A stretch of 47,371 nucleotides of DNA from Pseudomonadota bacterium (GCA_021790795.1 JAJYFU010000012.1:1-47371), one strand, 5' to 3'; positions 24,380 to 33,373 are shown, counted from the stretch's first letter. A program made the numbers and translations. Notes: generated by a model not told the origin, from the letters alone.

Positions 24380-27300
24380 AACGCCTGTCCGCATGGGCGA
24401 TCCGGCACCCGCTGCCGCCGATCGTGCTGTTCGTCGTGTTGCTGTTCGTCGGCATCGTGTCCTTCCTGCGCCTGCCGGTGACACAGAACCCCCACATTTC
24501 CTATCCCATCGTGTCGGTGGTGGTCAGCGAGCCGGGTGCGGCGCCGGAAGAAGTACAGATCCAGATCGTACGCCGAATCGAGGCGGCGGTGGCGGGGATC
24601 GGCAACATCCACCGCATTCTCTCCGACGCCTATCAGGGCGGCGAGGAAACCGACATCGAATTCCGGATCGGCACCCCGATCGATCGCGCCGTGACCGAAG
24701 TGCGCGACGCGGTCACCGAAGTACAGCCCGATTTGCCCAATGACATCCTGCCGCCGATGGTGCAGCAGGTCAAAGTCGACGGCGGACCGATCGTGTACTA
24801 CGCCGTCAGCTCCACCGATATGAGCGACCGGGCGATTTCCTGGTTCATCGACAACACGATCACCAAGACGCTGCTCAGAGTGCCGGGAGTCGCACAGGTC
24901 TCCCGCTACGGCGGCGTGAGCCGCGAGATCCGTGTCGAGCTGAATCCGGCGCGCATGCAGGCCCTCGGCATCACCGCCTCGCAAGTCAACCGGCAGCTGG
25001 CCAATCTCAACATCGACATGCCCGGCGGCCGCGCCGATCTCGGCGACGGCGAGCAGACCATCCGGGTGCTCGGCAACGCGCACACCGCCTGGCAGCTCGC
25101 GCAGACGCAGATTGCCCTCCCCGGCGGGCGGTTTGCCAGGCTCGGCAGCATCGCCACGGTGCGCGACGCCGCCGCCGAGGTGCGCAGCGTCGAGCTGTAC
25201 AACGGGCGCCCCGCCATCTCCTTCGGGGTGGCGCGCGCCCGCGACACCTCCGACGTCACGGTGCTGCGGGGCGTCCAGCGCGCCCTGGCCAAGATCCGCA
25301 AGGAATACCCCGACGTCGAGATCAATCAGACGTTCACCTCGGTCTCTTACACCACACACCAATATCACTCCGCGCTCGAGGCGCTCGTCGAGGGCTCGAT
25401 CCTCTCGGTGTTTGTGGTCTGGCTGTTCCTGCGGGACACGCGCGCCACGTTGATCTCCGCGCTGGCGATTCCGCTGTCGGCGATTCCCACGTTCGCGTTC
25501 ATGGAGGCGATGGGCTTCACGCTCAATCAGGTCAGCCTGCTCGCCCTGTCGATGGTATCGGGCGTGCTCGTCGATGACGCCATCGTCGAGATCGAGAACA
25601 TAGTGCGGCACAAACGCATGGGCAAAAGCGCCTATCAGGCCGCGATCGACGCGGCCGATCAGATCGGGCTCGCGGTCGTCGCGACTTCGTTCACCATCAT
25701 CGCGGTGTTCGTTCCGGTGAGCTTCATGAGCGGCATCATCGGCCAGTACTTCAGACAGTTCGGGCTGTCGGTGGCCGCTGCGGTTTTCTTCTCGCTGCTG
25801 GTCGCCCGGCTGCTGACGCCGGTGATCGCCGCCTACACCCTCAAATCGGAGCCGGAACCGGAACACCGGGACGGTCCGGTCATGGCATGGTACCTGCGTG
25901 TCCTGAATTGGTGCGTACATCACCGCTGGAAGACCGTCGGACTCGGCGTGCTGTTCTTCGTGGCGTCGGTCTACGGCCTGGCGATGATGCCCAAGACGTT
26001 CATCCAGGAGCCCGACACCAGCACCGCGTCGCTCGAGATCGACTTGCCTCCGGGCGTGCAGCTCGCCGACACGAAACGCGTCGCCAACGCGGCCTACCGC
26101 ATCCTCGCCCGACAGAAGGACGTGAAGGCCATCGACGAGTCGGTCGGTGTCAACGGCAGCGTGCGCAAGGCCAACCTGTCCGTCGTCCTGGTGCCGCCGA
26201 GCCAGCGCAGGCTGACGCAGGTCCAATGGCAGAACAGCATGCTCGGCAAGCTGCGCGCGATCCCCAATGCGCAGATGTACTTCCAGGACTTCAACGGCGA
26301 CAGCAACGGACATGACGTCACCGTCGATCTGACCGGAGACAACCTGACGCTTCTGGAGCGCACCGCCCGCAAGGTGATGCGGCAGATGGCGGTGCTGCCC
26401 AGTCTGCGCGACGTCAGCTCCGAGGACGATCTGCCGCGTCCGGAAATCCGCATCCGGCCGCGGTTCGATCTGGCCGCCCAGCTCGGCGTGACGGTTGCCG
26501 ACATCAGCCAGACGATCCGCATCGCCACGATCGGCGATCTGCTGCAGAACGACGCGAAATTCACGCTTCCCGACCGGCAGGTACCCATCCTGGTCAACCT
26601 GCGGCGCTCGGCGCGCGGAAGCTTGACGACACTGGAGAATCTGCCCGTGCCGACCGCGGACGGCGGCACCGTGCCGCTGAAAGCCGTCGCCGCCTTCAGC
26701 TTCGGCGAGGGCCCCACTCAGATACACAGCCGCGACCAGCGCCTGCGCATTGCGATCAACGCCAATCTGAGCAGCGGCGTGCAGCTCGGTCAGGCCATGA
26801 AGGAGATCCACGCGCTACCGGCGCTCGAGCACCTGCCGTCCGGCGTGCATCTGGCGGACACCGGCAATGCACGCCTGATGTCGGAGCTGTTCACCGACTT
26901 CTTGATCGCGATGGGCACCGGCGTATTGATGGTGTTCGCGGTGCTGGTGCTGCTGTTCGCCCGGCTGCTGCAGCCGATCACGATCCTCTCGGCGCTGCCG
27001 CTGTCCATCGGCGGGGCGGTGGGCGCTCTCTACGTCACGGGGGAGCCGCTGTCTCTCGGGGTGATGATCGGCTTTCTGATGCTCATGGGCATCGTGGCGA
27101 AGAACTCGATTCTGCTCGTCGACTTCGCGATCGAAGAGATGCGTGCCGGCAAGGATCGGGTAACCGCGCTGCTCGAAGCCGGACACAAGCGCGCGCGGCC
27201 GATCGTCATGACCACGGTGGCCATGGTCGCCGGCATGCTGCCGGTCGCGCTCGCGATCGGCGACCCTTTCCGCGCGCCCATGGCGATCGCGGTGATCGGC

Positions 27301-27462
27301 GGCCTGCTCGCCTCCACCGCCCTGACGCTGGTGGTCGTGCCGGCCGGTTTCACGCTGGTCGACGACATCGAGCGCTGGATCGGACCGAAATTGGCGAAAG
27401 TGGTGATCGCCGAGCCGGGCGCGGTGCACGCGGCCTCCACGCCGGCGCGTCAGCCGGGATGA
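24376..27462 (+). CDS. RND (HAE1/AcrB-type) efflux permease
   Basis: A 1028-aa inner-membrane proton/drug antiporter with the RND repeat plan of twelve helices and two large periplasmic loops. The N-terminus (WAIRHPLPPIVLFVVLLFVG) is the first helix; the proton-relay Asp pair of helix 4 is in SMVSGVLVDDAIVEIENI, about residues 399-400; and the second half carries LMLMGIVAKNSILLVDFAIE. Length is normal. It is closer to the VexF/CzcA-neutral multidrug group by eye than to metal pumps, which usually have an extra acidic residue set; the substrate cannot be read from sequence. No outer-membrane channel gene is in the window. Confidence 0.93.
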   Translation: MKRLSAWAIRHPLPPIVLFVVLLFVGIVSFLRLPVTQNPHISYPIVSVVVSEPGAAPEEVQIQIVRRIEAAVAGIGNIHRILSDAYQGGEETDIEFRIGTPIDRAVTEVRDAVTEVQPDLPNDILPPMVQQVKVDGGPIVYYAVSSTDMSDRAISWFIDNTITKTLLRVPGVAQVSRYGGVSREIRVELNPARMQALGITASQVNRQLANLNIDMPGGRADLGDGEQTIRVLGNAHTAWQLAQTQIALPGGRFARLGSIATVRDAAAEVRSVELYNGRPAISFGVARARDTSDVTVLRGVQRALAKIRKEYPDVEINQTFTSVSYTTHQYHSALEALVEGSILSVFVVWLFLRDTRATLISALAIPLSAIPTFAFMEAMGFTLNQVSLLALSMVSGVLVDDAIVEIENIVRHKRMGKSAYQAAIDAADQIGLAVVATSFTIIAVFVPVSFMSGIIGQYFRQFGLSVAAAVFFSLLVARLLTPVIAAYTLKSEPEPEHRDGPVMAWYLRVLNWCVHHRWKTVGLGVLFFVASVYGLAMMPKTFIQEPDTSTASLEIDLPPGVQLADTKRVANAAYRILARQKDVKAIDESVGVNGSVRKANLSVVLVPPSQRRLTQVQWQNSMLGKLRAIPNAQMYFQDFNGDSNGHDVTVDLTGDNLTLLERTARKVMRQMAVLPSLRDVSSEDDLPRPEIRIRPRFDLAAQLGVTVADISQTIRIATIGDLLQNDAKFTLPDRQVPILVNLRRSARGSLTTLENLPVPTADGGTVPLKAVAAFSFGEGPTQIHSRDQRLRIAINANLSSGVQLGQAMKEIHALPALEHLPSGVHLADTGNARLMSELFTDFLIAMGTGVLMVFAVLVLLFARLLQPITILSALPLSIGGAVGALYVTGEPLSLGVMIGFLMLMGIVAKNSILLVDFAIEEMRAGKDRVTALLEAGHKRARPIVMTTVAMVAGMLPVALAIGDPFRAPMAIAVIGGLLASTALTLVVVPAGFTLVDDIERWIGPKLAKVVIAEPGAVHAASTPARQPG

Positions 27463-27505
27463 GGGGCTCGGGGTCGAGTTTCGTGGCGAACAGGGGGGCT
27501 TGACG

Positions 27506-28066
27506 ATGATTCGTAAACCGTTTCTCGCACTCTGCGCGGCGCTGCCGCTCATGACGCTCGCCGCATGCGGGCATACCGACGAGACCGTCGGCCGCGGATC
27601 GCTGTCGATCGCCTCCGGCGCCGTGCACATCTCGGTGCGCGGCGCGCCGAAAGCGACCATAAAAAGCGACGGTGGTTTGCTGATCGGCCGGCGGATCGTG
27701 CCGCTCAACCCGGCCGAGCAGGCGCTCGCGCGGCATTATTATCAGGATGCGCTCGCCATCGGCGCGGCGGGCAAGGCCACCGGCGAAGCGGGCGGCAAGC
27801 TGGGCATCTCCGTCGTCGGGTCGCTCTTCTCCGCGATGTGGCATGACAATTCAGCGATCATCAAGCGCACCGCCAAGCAAGGCGCAGCCGGCGTGGCAGC
27901 CGACGTCCGGACTCTGTGCGCGCATCTGGCGGGCCTAGAGGCGGCCCAGAACACTCTCGCGGCGGATCAGCCCGCGTTCGCGCCCTACCGCATCATCCGC
28001 CACAAGAATGTGACCGACTGCCGCAAGGGGACCGGACAGCATGCCATCGTGACGTATGCGTACTGA
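27506..28066 (+). CDS. YggN/DUF2884-like lipoprotein
   Basis: A 186-aa predicted lipoprotein with lipobox LAAC (Cys 21). The body aligns by eye with E. coli YggN: a short strand pair (VHISVRGAPKATIKSDGGLL), then IVPLNPAEQALARHYYQDAL, and a Cys in the tail (VRTLCAHLAGLEAAQ) corresponding to YggN's C-terminal Cys. Function is unknown. I use the ATG at 27506; a TTG two codons earlier is the track start. It lies 43 nt after the RND permease on the same strand and is probably the last gene of the sigma/RND operon, followed by a hairpin at 28114. Confidence 0.65.
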   Translation: MIRKPFLALCAALPLMTLAACGHTDETVGRGSLSIASGAVHISVRGAPKATIKSDGGLLIGRRIVPLNPAEQALARHYYQDALAIGAAGKATGEAGGKLGISVVGSLFSAMWHDNSAIIKRTAKQGAAGVAADVRTLCAHLAGLEAAQNTLAADQPAFAPYRIIRHKNVTDCRKGTGQHAIVTYAY

Positions 28067-28113
28067 AGCCAGGCGGATCACGCTCGGGAGAGATTGACGA
28101 CGCCTCGCCGCGC

Positions 28114-28132
28114 CCGCGGCATCGGGCCGCGG
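28114..28132 (+). terminator. Hairpin after the YggN-like gene
   Basis: CCGCGGC and GCCGCGG with loop ATCGG form a 7-bp GC stem about 50 nt after the stop codon, in the gap before the convergent TonB-like ORF. It may end the sigma/RND operon transcript; there is no T-run. Confidence 0.4.
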
Positions 28133-28207
28133 CGGACGCACAAGTGATATCACCAGCGACCCAGGCATCACCGCCGACACATCGCCCATACACAGTTTGC
28201 TTTCATC

Positions 28208-29128
28208 CTAGCGCGGACATGTTGCCACCTGGCAGTGAAACGCCGCTTCAATGCGGCGAAGCGCTCCGCGCGGCGTGGCTTCGACCATCCATTCGGAGAA
28301 GCCCCGCTGCTGCTTGACCGCATAGACTTGCCACCGAGACCGCCCGGTTCCGCTTCGACGCCGCCGGCGCGCCAATGTCGGATTCGTGTGTTGCAATCCA
28401 TGGGAAAGGAAACCCACGAAGCGCACCGATTGCGCCCTGCCGAGACCGGCCAGCTCGGCCTCCAGCGAACGCCCTCCGCGAGCATCGCGGCCACTGTTGC
28501 CGGACAGCGCGTTGATGAATCTGCGGAGTCGTTTCCAGACTTTCAACATGTTTAAAGGCGCATATCCCCGCTGTTTGACTTCAGCATTGATCTGCCGCGC
28601 GACTTCGCGGTAGTGCATGATGACGAACGGCACGCCTAGCGTACGGCGAGGCTGGATGAAATGCAGATTCACCACGCTCCAGATGCTCTCGTCCAGGGCG
28701 CGCTTGAAAGGAACAAAGCGCCACTGCCGCGCGGCGGCGATCGCCGCGCGATTCAATTGCGGCGAGCCCGAACTGCGCAGGACTTTGACCCGCGCAACTT
28801 TACCCGACGGAGCTACGAACACTGCAAGCCTGACGGTGCCTTGTTGGTCCGAGTCGGGCGGATAAATCGGCGCCACGAAGTGCGCAAAGGTGAGCGCCAC
28901 GCGCCCACCGGGCTCGGCATGTGCGCCCCCCGGCGTGCGCGAGCCGCTCGTCGCTACGACCAGTTTCGAACGCGCGGCGAGTTTTGGGGGCACCGTGATC
29001 TGGAATCCCGGAGACTTCAGTGCGGGGATGGCTCGAAGCCTGACGATTCGAGGCTTCAGCTTGAACTGATTGACGACGCGAAATGGGCGCACCACTGAGG
29101 CGCTGCCGCAGCGCGACGCCCCCGCCAT
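28208..29128 (-). pseudogene. TonB-like C-terminal-domain protein, apparently N-terminally truncated
   Basis: A 306-aa frame with a TonB C-terminal fold near residues 85-170: FVAPIYPPDSDQQGTVRLAV, then VLRSSGSPQLNRAAIAAARQ and WRFVPFKRALDE. TonB proteins need an N-terminal membrane anchor and usually a Pro-rich spacer; both are absent. The first ATG is directly preceded by an in-frame TAG, so no longer start exists. About 130 residues after the domain are Arg-rich and unrecognised. The 5' end overlaps the Sel1-repeat ORF on the other strand by 59 nt. I read it as a remnant, although an unusual soluble protein cannot be excluded. Confidence 0.6.
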
Positions 29129-29498
29129 CTACTGGTCCCGGATAGGCGCCGCCCAGGGCAACGCCGCGGCGCAGTTCTTTCAGGGGGTCATGTACGAGAA
29201 AGGTCAGGGTCTGCCGCAAGATTATGCCAAGGCCGCACGGTGGTTCCACAAAGCCGCCGATCAAGGCGATGCCGATGCGCAGTTCGACCTGGGGCTGATG
29301 TACGCCAGAGGACAGGGTGTCCCGCTCGACTACGTCAGGGCATACCGGTGGTGGCTTCTAGCCGCGTCCGACTCGAGCGCTCACAATCATGTCCATGACC
29401 TGGCCCACCAGAAGATGAAGGAGTCAGCGTCCCGGATGACCACAGCTCAATTAGCGCTTGCGCATCGCCAGGCCGCCCGGTGGATTTCCGCTCACTGA
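29070..29498 (+). pseudogene. Sel1-repeat protein, apparently N-terminally truncated
   Basis: A 142-aa frame with Sel1 repeats: it enters in the second half of one repeat (IYWSRIGAAQGNAAAQF), then has a full one (VMYEKGQGLPQDYAKAARWF) and part of another (LMYARGQGVPLDYVRAYRWW). Such proteins normally begin with a signal peptide and earlier repeats; here the open frame starts at TTG 29070 right after an in-frame TGA, and its first 15 codons lie antisense to the TonB-like ORF. No ribosome binding site. The C-terminus looks intact. Confidence 0.6.
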
Positions 29499-29944
29499 AC
29501 CGTCCGTCGAATGGCGCCCGCCCCGCAATTCTCCTCGCGAGCAGTCGTTCTTTCCGCACAGGAACCGCTCTGCAGGCGCACGTTCATCAGCCGGGGTCAT
29601 CAGCTTCGCGAAGGGCACGGGCATCGGCCGCGCCGAGATCGCGTTCGTGGACACGCCTGAGCACCTTGACCTTCCGCAGCATCTCGGCCGAGAAGGGTGA
29701 CTTGCCCTCGAGGCGCACGCCGGTCTGCACGCGGATCACGGTCTTCAGGGGCATAGGGCACCGAGGTATAGGGGCACCACCGATCCGGTGCGCTGCGGGC
29801 CGGCTTGCGGCCGAGCGCGCCGGCGGCACGCCCGGTAAGATGGCCGGTGACCTCGGGGCCGGGCCCACGATTTGCGCAGGGGGGAACCCCGGCGGCTCCG
29901 ACCGGTCAATCCGGCTCTCGGCAACACCCTGGAGGCCATGCGCG
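29499..29944. other. 446-nt gap before the moxR-bat operon
   Basis: Most of this stretch has no supported gene. It contains one possible minus-strand small ORF (29587-29754, listed separately). The moxR promoter should be here; a TAAGAT at 29836 resembles a -10 box but lacks a properly spaced -35. Confidence 0.4.
29587..29754 (-). CDS. Possible small protein of 55 aa, unrecognised
   Basis: An ATG-initiated frame with mostly G or C at third positions, as in real genes here, and a Lys/Arg-rich middle (GKSPFSAEMLRKVKVLRRVH). It has no clear ribosome binding site and no recognised family. The track reports it as the end of a longer 122-aa ORF whose first half is Pro/Arg-rich and unlike coding sequence. 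It could be a gene fragment or a real small protein. Confidence 0.3.
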   Translation of the reverse strand: MPLKTVIRVQTGVRLEGKSPFSAEMLRKVKVLRRVHERDLGAADARALREADDPG

Positions 29945-30970
29945 ATGATCGGCACCGGTTCGCTCTCCCACTCTGCTCCCGCCCCGGAATCGGCCCAACC
30001 GGGCGCTGCGGCGCGGACGGCCTTCTCGCGGCTGCGCGACTATCTGCGCAGCCAGATCCTCGGCCAGGAGGCGCTGGTCGAGCGGTTGCTCGTGGCCCTG
30101 CTCAGCGATGGTCACCTGCTGGTCGAGGGCCCGCCGGGTCTCGCCAAGACGCGCGCCGTCAAGGCGCTGGCGCACGGCGTGGAGGCCGATTTCCAACGCG
30201 TGCAGTTCACACCGGACCTGCTGCCGGCCGACCTCACGGGATCGGAGATCTACCGGCCGGAAGAGGCCACCTTTCGCTTCCAACGGGGACCGCTTTTTCA
30301 CAACGTGATTCTCGCCGACGAAATCAACCGCGCGCCGGCGAAGGTTCAATCGGCGCTGCTGGAGGCCATGGCCGAGCGCCAGATCAGCGTCGGCGCGGCG
30401 ACCTACCCGCTGCCGCCACTGTTCATGGTGATGGCGACCCAGAACCCCATCGAGCAGGAGGGCACCTATCCACTGCCCGAGGCGCAGCTCGACCGCTTCA
30501 TGCTGCATGTGCGCATCGACTACCCCGACCGCGCCACGACGCTCAAGGTGATGGCCTTGGCGCGCAGCGAAGCGATCAGTCAGCGCGAGCTGCCGCCTCC
30601 GACGCAGCGGATGAGCCAGCAGACGGTCTTCGAGGCGCGGCGCGCGGCGCTCGGCCTGACGCTCTCCGATCCTGTCGCCGATTACATTGCCGCATTGGTC
30701 GATGCGACACGCAGACCAGAGCCCTACAGCGCGCAGCTGCGCCAGTGGCTGCGCTGGGGGGCGAGCCCGCGCGCGGCGATTGCGATCGAGCGCGGCGCGC
30801 GCTCGCTCGCGTGGCTCGACGGCCGCGATTTCGTGACACCCGAGGACGTGCAGGCCCTCGCTCCGGACGCGCTGCGCCATCGGCTGCTCATCGACTACAC
30901 CGCGCAGGCGCAGGGCGTGACCGCCGAAGCCTGCGTCAACGAACTGCTGAGCCGGGTGCCGGCTCCGTGA
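29945..30970 (+). CDS. MoxR family AAA+ ATPase
   Basis: A 341-aa AAA+ chaperone-like ATPase that acts with VWA-domain partners. Walker A is EGPPGLAKT (about residue 60-68), Walker B VILADEINRAP, and sensor 1 is in MVMATQNPIEQEGTYPLPEA, all diagnostic for MoxR. The lid domain follows with LRQWLRWGASPRAAIAIERG. The ATG at 29945 (MIGTGSLSHS) leaves a low-complexity leader of about 25 residues. It heads a seven-gene operon with DUF58, DUF4381, two VWA proteins, a TPR protein and BatD, the classical Bat (aerotolerance) arrangement. Confidence 0.92.
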   Translation: MIGTGSLSHSAPAPESAQPGAAARTAFSRLRDYLRSQILGQEALVERLLVALLSDGHLLVEGPPGLAKTRAVKALAHGVEADFQRVQFTPDLLPADLTGSEIYRPEEATFRFQRGPLFHNVILADEINRAPAKVQSALLEAMAERQISVGAATYPLPPLFMVMATQNPIEQEGTYPLPEAQLDRFMLHVRIDYPDRATTLKVMALARSEAISQRELPPPTQRMSQQTVFEARRAALGLTLSDPVADYIAALVDATRRPEPYSAQLRQWLRWGASPRAAIAIERGARSLAWLDGRDFVTPEDVQALAPDALRHRLLIDYTAQAQGVTAEACVNELLSRVPAP

Positions 30971-30974
30971 GGCG

Positions 30975-31877
30975 ATGACGACCCCGACCCTGGCGGACTT
31001 GTTGACACTCCGCGGCGCGGCGCACGGCCTGACCCTGCGGGGACGACGGCACGCGCGCGCCGCGCTGATTGGCGCGCACTCCAGTGCGCAGCGCGGCCGA
31101 GGATTGGAGTTCCAGGAGGTCCGCCCCTACACCGCCGGTGATGATCCACGCAGCATCGATTGGCGTGTCACTGCGCGGCGGGGACGGCCGCACACCAAGC
31201 TTTATCGCGAAGAACGCGAACGGCCCGTGTGGTTGCTGGTCGACCTGCAGCCGGGCACATTCTTCGGCAGCCGACGCCAGCTGAAGTCGACGCTCATCGT
31301 GCGGACCGCGGCGCTGCTCGCCTGGGTCGCGGCGCTCGGCGGCGACCGGATCGGCGGGGTGATCGCCGGCGGCGCCGCGGGCGTGCGCGTGCTGCCGGCG
31401 CGCGGACGGCTCGAGGGCGTGTTGCCGCTGCTCGAGGCTTTGCTGGAAGCGCAGCCGACGGCGCCGGGACAACCGGCCCCGCAGTTGCTCGGCGAGGCGG
31501 TGCGCGCGCTGGGCGCGGTGGTCCGTCCCGGCAGTCAGGTGTTCGCGCTCAGCGATTTCTGCGGTCCTGGCGCTCATCAGGAGGATCACTGGATACCGAT
31601 CGCCCGACACAACGACGTCAGGCTCTACTGGATCACCGATCCACTCGAGTCCAACGGCCTGCCCCCGGGACGCTTCCGGGCGGGACTGCCCGGCCGCCTG
31701 CTGGTGCTCGACGGACGGCGAGCGCGCAATGCGTGGCTCGCCGTGTGGCAGGCCCGCGAGCGGCGCGTCACCGAGCTCTCGCAGCGCCTCGCCGCGCCGG
31801 TCGTGCGGCTCGAGACGTCGGAAAGCGTCGAAACCGCGCTGCGCACCGTGCTCTTGCGAGGACTGCCGGCGGCATGA
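30975..31877 (+). CDS. DUF58 domain protein
   Basis: A 300-aa cytoplasmic protein of the family always found next to MoxR. The signature GRGLEFQEVRPYTAGDDPRS followed by IDWRVTARRGRPHTKLYREE lies at about residues 42-80. The C-terminal half is a VWA-like fold (VFALSDFCGPGAHQED) without clear MIDAS residues. Start ATG is 4 nt after the moxR stop; its TGA overlaps the next ATG. Confidence 0.9.
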   Translation: MTTPTLADLLTLRGAAHGLTLRGRRHARAALIGAHSSAQRGRGLEFQEVRPYTAGDDPRSIDWRVTARRGRPHTKLYREERERPVWLLVDLQPGTFFGSRRQLKSTLIVRTAALLAWVAALGGDRIGGVIAGGAAGVRVLPARGRLEGVLPLLEALLEAQPTAPGQPAPQLLGEAVRALGAVVRPGSQVFALSDFCGPGAHQEDHWIPIARHNDVRLYWITDPLESNGLPPGRFRAGLPGRLLVLDGRRARNAWLAVWQARERRVTELSQRLAAPVVRLETSESVETALRTVLLRGLPAA

Positions 31878-32404
31878 ATCCCAATTGGCTGAGCGAGCTT
31901 GCGCCGGCGCACGCGCCACCGCCGCCAGGCTGGTGGCCGCCGGCACCAGGCTGGTGGGTGTTGGCGGCGCTGGCGGTCGCGCTTGCCGGTGGCGCGCTGT
32001 GGCGGTGGCACACGCCGCGGCGCAGGCTGCGCCGTGCGGCGCTGCGCGAGCTGCGGCGGATCGGGTCGGCCGATGCGGATCTGCGGCACAGCGCCGGGGC
32101 CATCGAGAACTTGCTGCGACGCTACGCGATGGCGGTGTTCGGCCGTGAGCGGGTTGCCCGCCTCACGGGAGCGGCGTGGCTCGCATTTCTGGGCACCGAG
32201 GGCGGCGCGCCGCTCGCCGGTGAGAGCGGTCGGCATTTGCTCAGCACAGCGTTCGGCGGTGAGGCCTACGACGAGCGTCCGAGCTGGCTCGCGGGTGCCG
32301 ACGCCTTCGTGCGCTGCGCGGGACGCGAAGCCCGGGCCCGGCGCAAGGGGAAGCGATCCGGTGCATCCGCGGCGGATCGCGGCCCAGAGGAAGGACAACT
32401 CTAG
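31874..32404 (+). CDS. DUF4381 domain membrane protein
   Basis: A 176-aa protein: a Pro-rich start (APPPPGWWPPAPGWWVLAAL), one membrane helix (about residues 25-45), then a basic cytoplasmic domain with RRAALRELRRIGSAD and LLRRYAMAVFGRERVARLTG. This is the pattern of DUF4381, found in moxR-bat operons. The ATG overlaps the DUF58 stop by 4 nt; the track ORF starting at 31160 is antisense-frame noise over DUF58. Its stop shares one base with the next GTG start. Confidence 0.85.
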   Translation: MNPNWLSELAPAHAPPPPGWWPPAPGWWVLAALAVALAGGALWRWHTPRRRLRRAALRELRRIGSADADLRHSAGAIENLLRRYAMAVFGRERVARLTGAAWLAFLGTEGGAPLAGESGRHLLSTAFGGEAYDERPSWLAGADAFVRCAGREARARRKGKRSGASAADRGPEEGQL

Positions 32405-33369
32405 TGTTCCACTTCGCATGGCCGTGGATGGCGCTGCTCGCCCCCCTGCCCTGGCTGCTGCGCCGCATTCTGCCCACGAGCGAGCCGCGCGGCGCGGCGC
32501 TGTACCTGCCGATGGCCATCGAGGTGGCCACCGCGGGCGCCGGCACGCCGCGGACCACGCGCGCCGATGGCGCGCTGCTGTCGATCATCTGGGCGCTGTT
32601 GGTGCTCGCGGCCATGCGGCCGCAGTGGTTGGGTGCGCCCATACCCATTCATACCGAAGGGCGTCAGATCATCCTCGCCATCGACTGCTCGGGCTCCATG
32701 GCCACCCGGGACATGGGTGGGCAGGAGTCGCGCCTGCAGGTCGTGCAGCAGGTCGCCGGACGGTTCATCGATCACAGCCAGGGGGATCAAATCGGGCTCA
32801 TCCTCTTCGGCACCCGTCCCTACCTGCAGGCGCCGCTCACGACGGATCTGCGCACGGTGCACCGCTTCCTCGACGAGGCGATGGTCGGCGTGGCCGGACC
32901 CGAGACCGCGATCGGGGATGCCATCGGCCTGGCGATCAAGACGTTGCGGCAGGTCAACCGCGACGTGCACACCCCGTACCAACCGGTCATGATCCTGCTC
33001 ACCGACGGAGGCAACAACACCGGAGTCATGCCGCCGATCGAGGCGGCGCATCTGGCGGCGCAGGTCGGTCTGCGCATCGACACGATCGGGGTCGGCGCGG
33101 CGGTCCATCGGACGATGTTCGGTTTCAGCGGCAACACCGCACTGAATAAAAAGCTGCTGAAGAGGATCGCGCGCATCACCGGCGGTCGGTATTTCCGCGC
33201 CACCAGCCGCAGTGCGCTGCGCACGGTGTACCGGCAAATCGACCGGCTCGACCCGGTCGCCGCCAATCGGCGGTGGCTGCGCCCGGCGACCGAATGGTTC
33301 ACGCTGCCGCTGGCCTTGGCCCTGCTGCTCAGCGTGCCGGCCGCGTGGCGCATGACGGAGCGAGTCTGA
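32404..33369 (+). CDS. batA: VWA-domain protein BatA
   Basis: A 321-aa inner-membrane protein with two N-terminal hydrophobic helices (FAWPWMALLAPLPWLL and LSIIWALLVLAAM), a VWA domain, and a C-terminal helix (FTLPLALALLLSVPAAW). The MIDAS site is intact: AIDCSGSM (DxSxS) near residue 93 and LLTDGGNNTG downstream, so it should bind a metal and a partner. GTG start at 32404 overlaps the DUF4381 TAG. Likely a scaffold for MoxR-driven remodelling at the membrane. Confidence 0.88.
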   Translation: MFHFAWPWMALLAPLPWLLRRILPTSEPRGAALYLPMAIEVATAGAGTPRTTRADGALLSIIWALLVLAAMRPQWLGAPIPIHTEGRQIILAIDCSGSMATRDMGGQESRLQVVQQVAGRFIDHSQGDQIGLILFGTRPYLQAPLTTDLRTVHRFLDEAMVGVAGPETAIGDAIGLAIKTLRQVNRDVHTPYQPVMILLTDGGNNTGVMPPIEAAHLAAQVGLRIDTIGVGAAVHRTMFGFSGNTALNKKLLKRIARITGGRYFRATSRSALRTVYRQIDRLDPVAANRRWLRPATEWFTLPLALALLLSVPAAWRMTERV

Positions 33370-33373
33370 CGCC

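Noticed and set aside
24133-26811. 892-aa minus-strand ORF opposite the RND genes
   Set aside because: Antisense shadow of the adaptor and permease genes; rich in His, Arg, Gln and Asp with no domain.
28144-28153. Palindrome GTGATATCAC between YggN-like and TonB-like genes
   Set aside because: A 10-bp palindrome between two convergent 3' ends; not placed to act as an operator.
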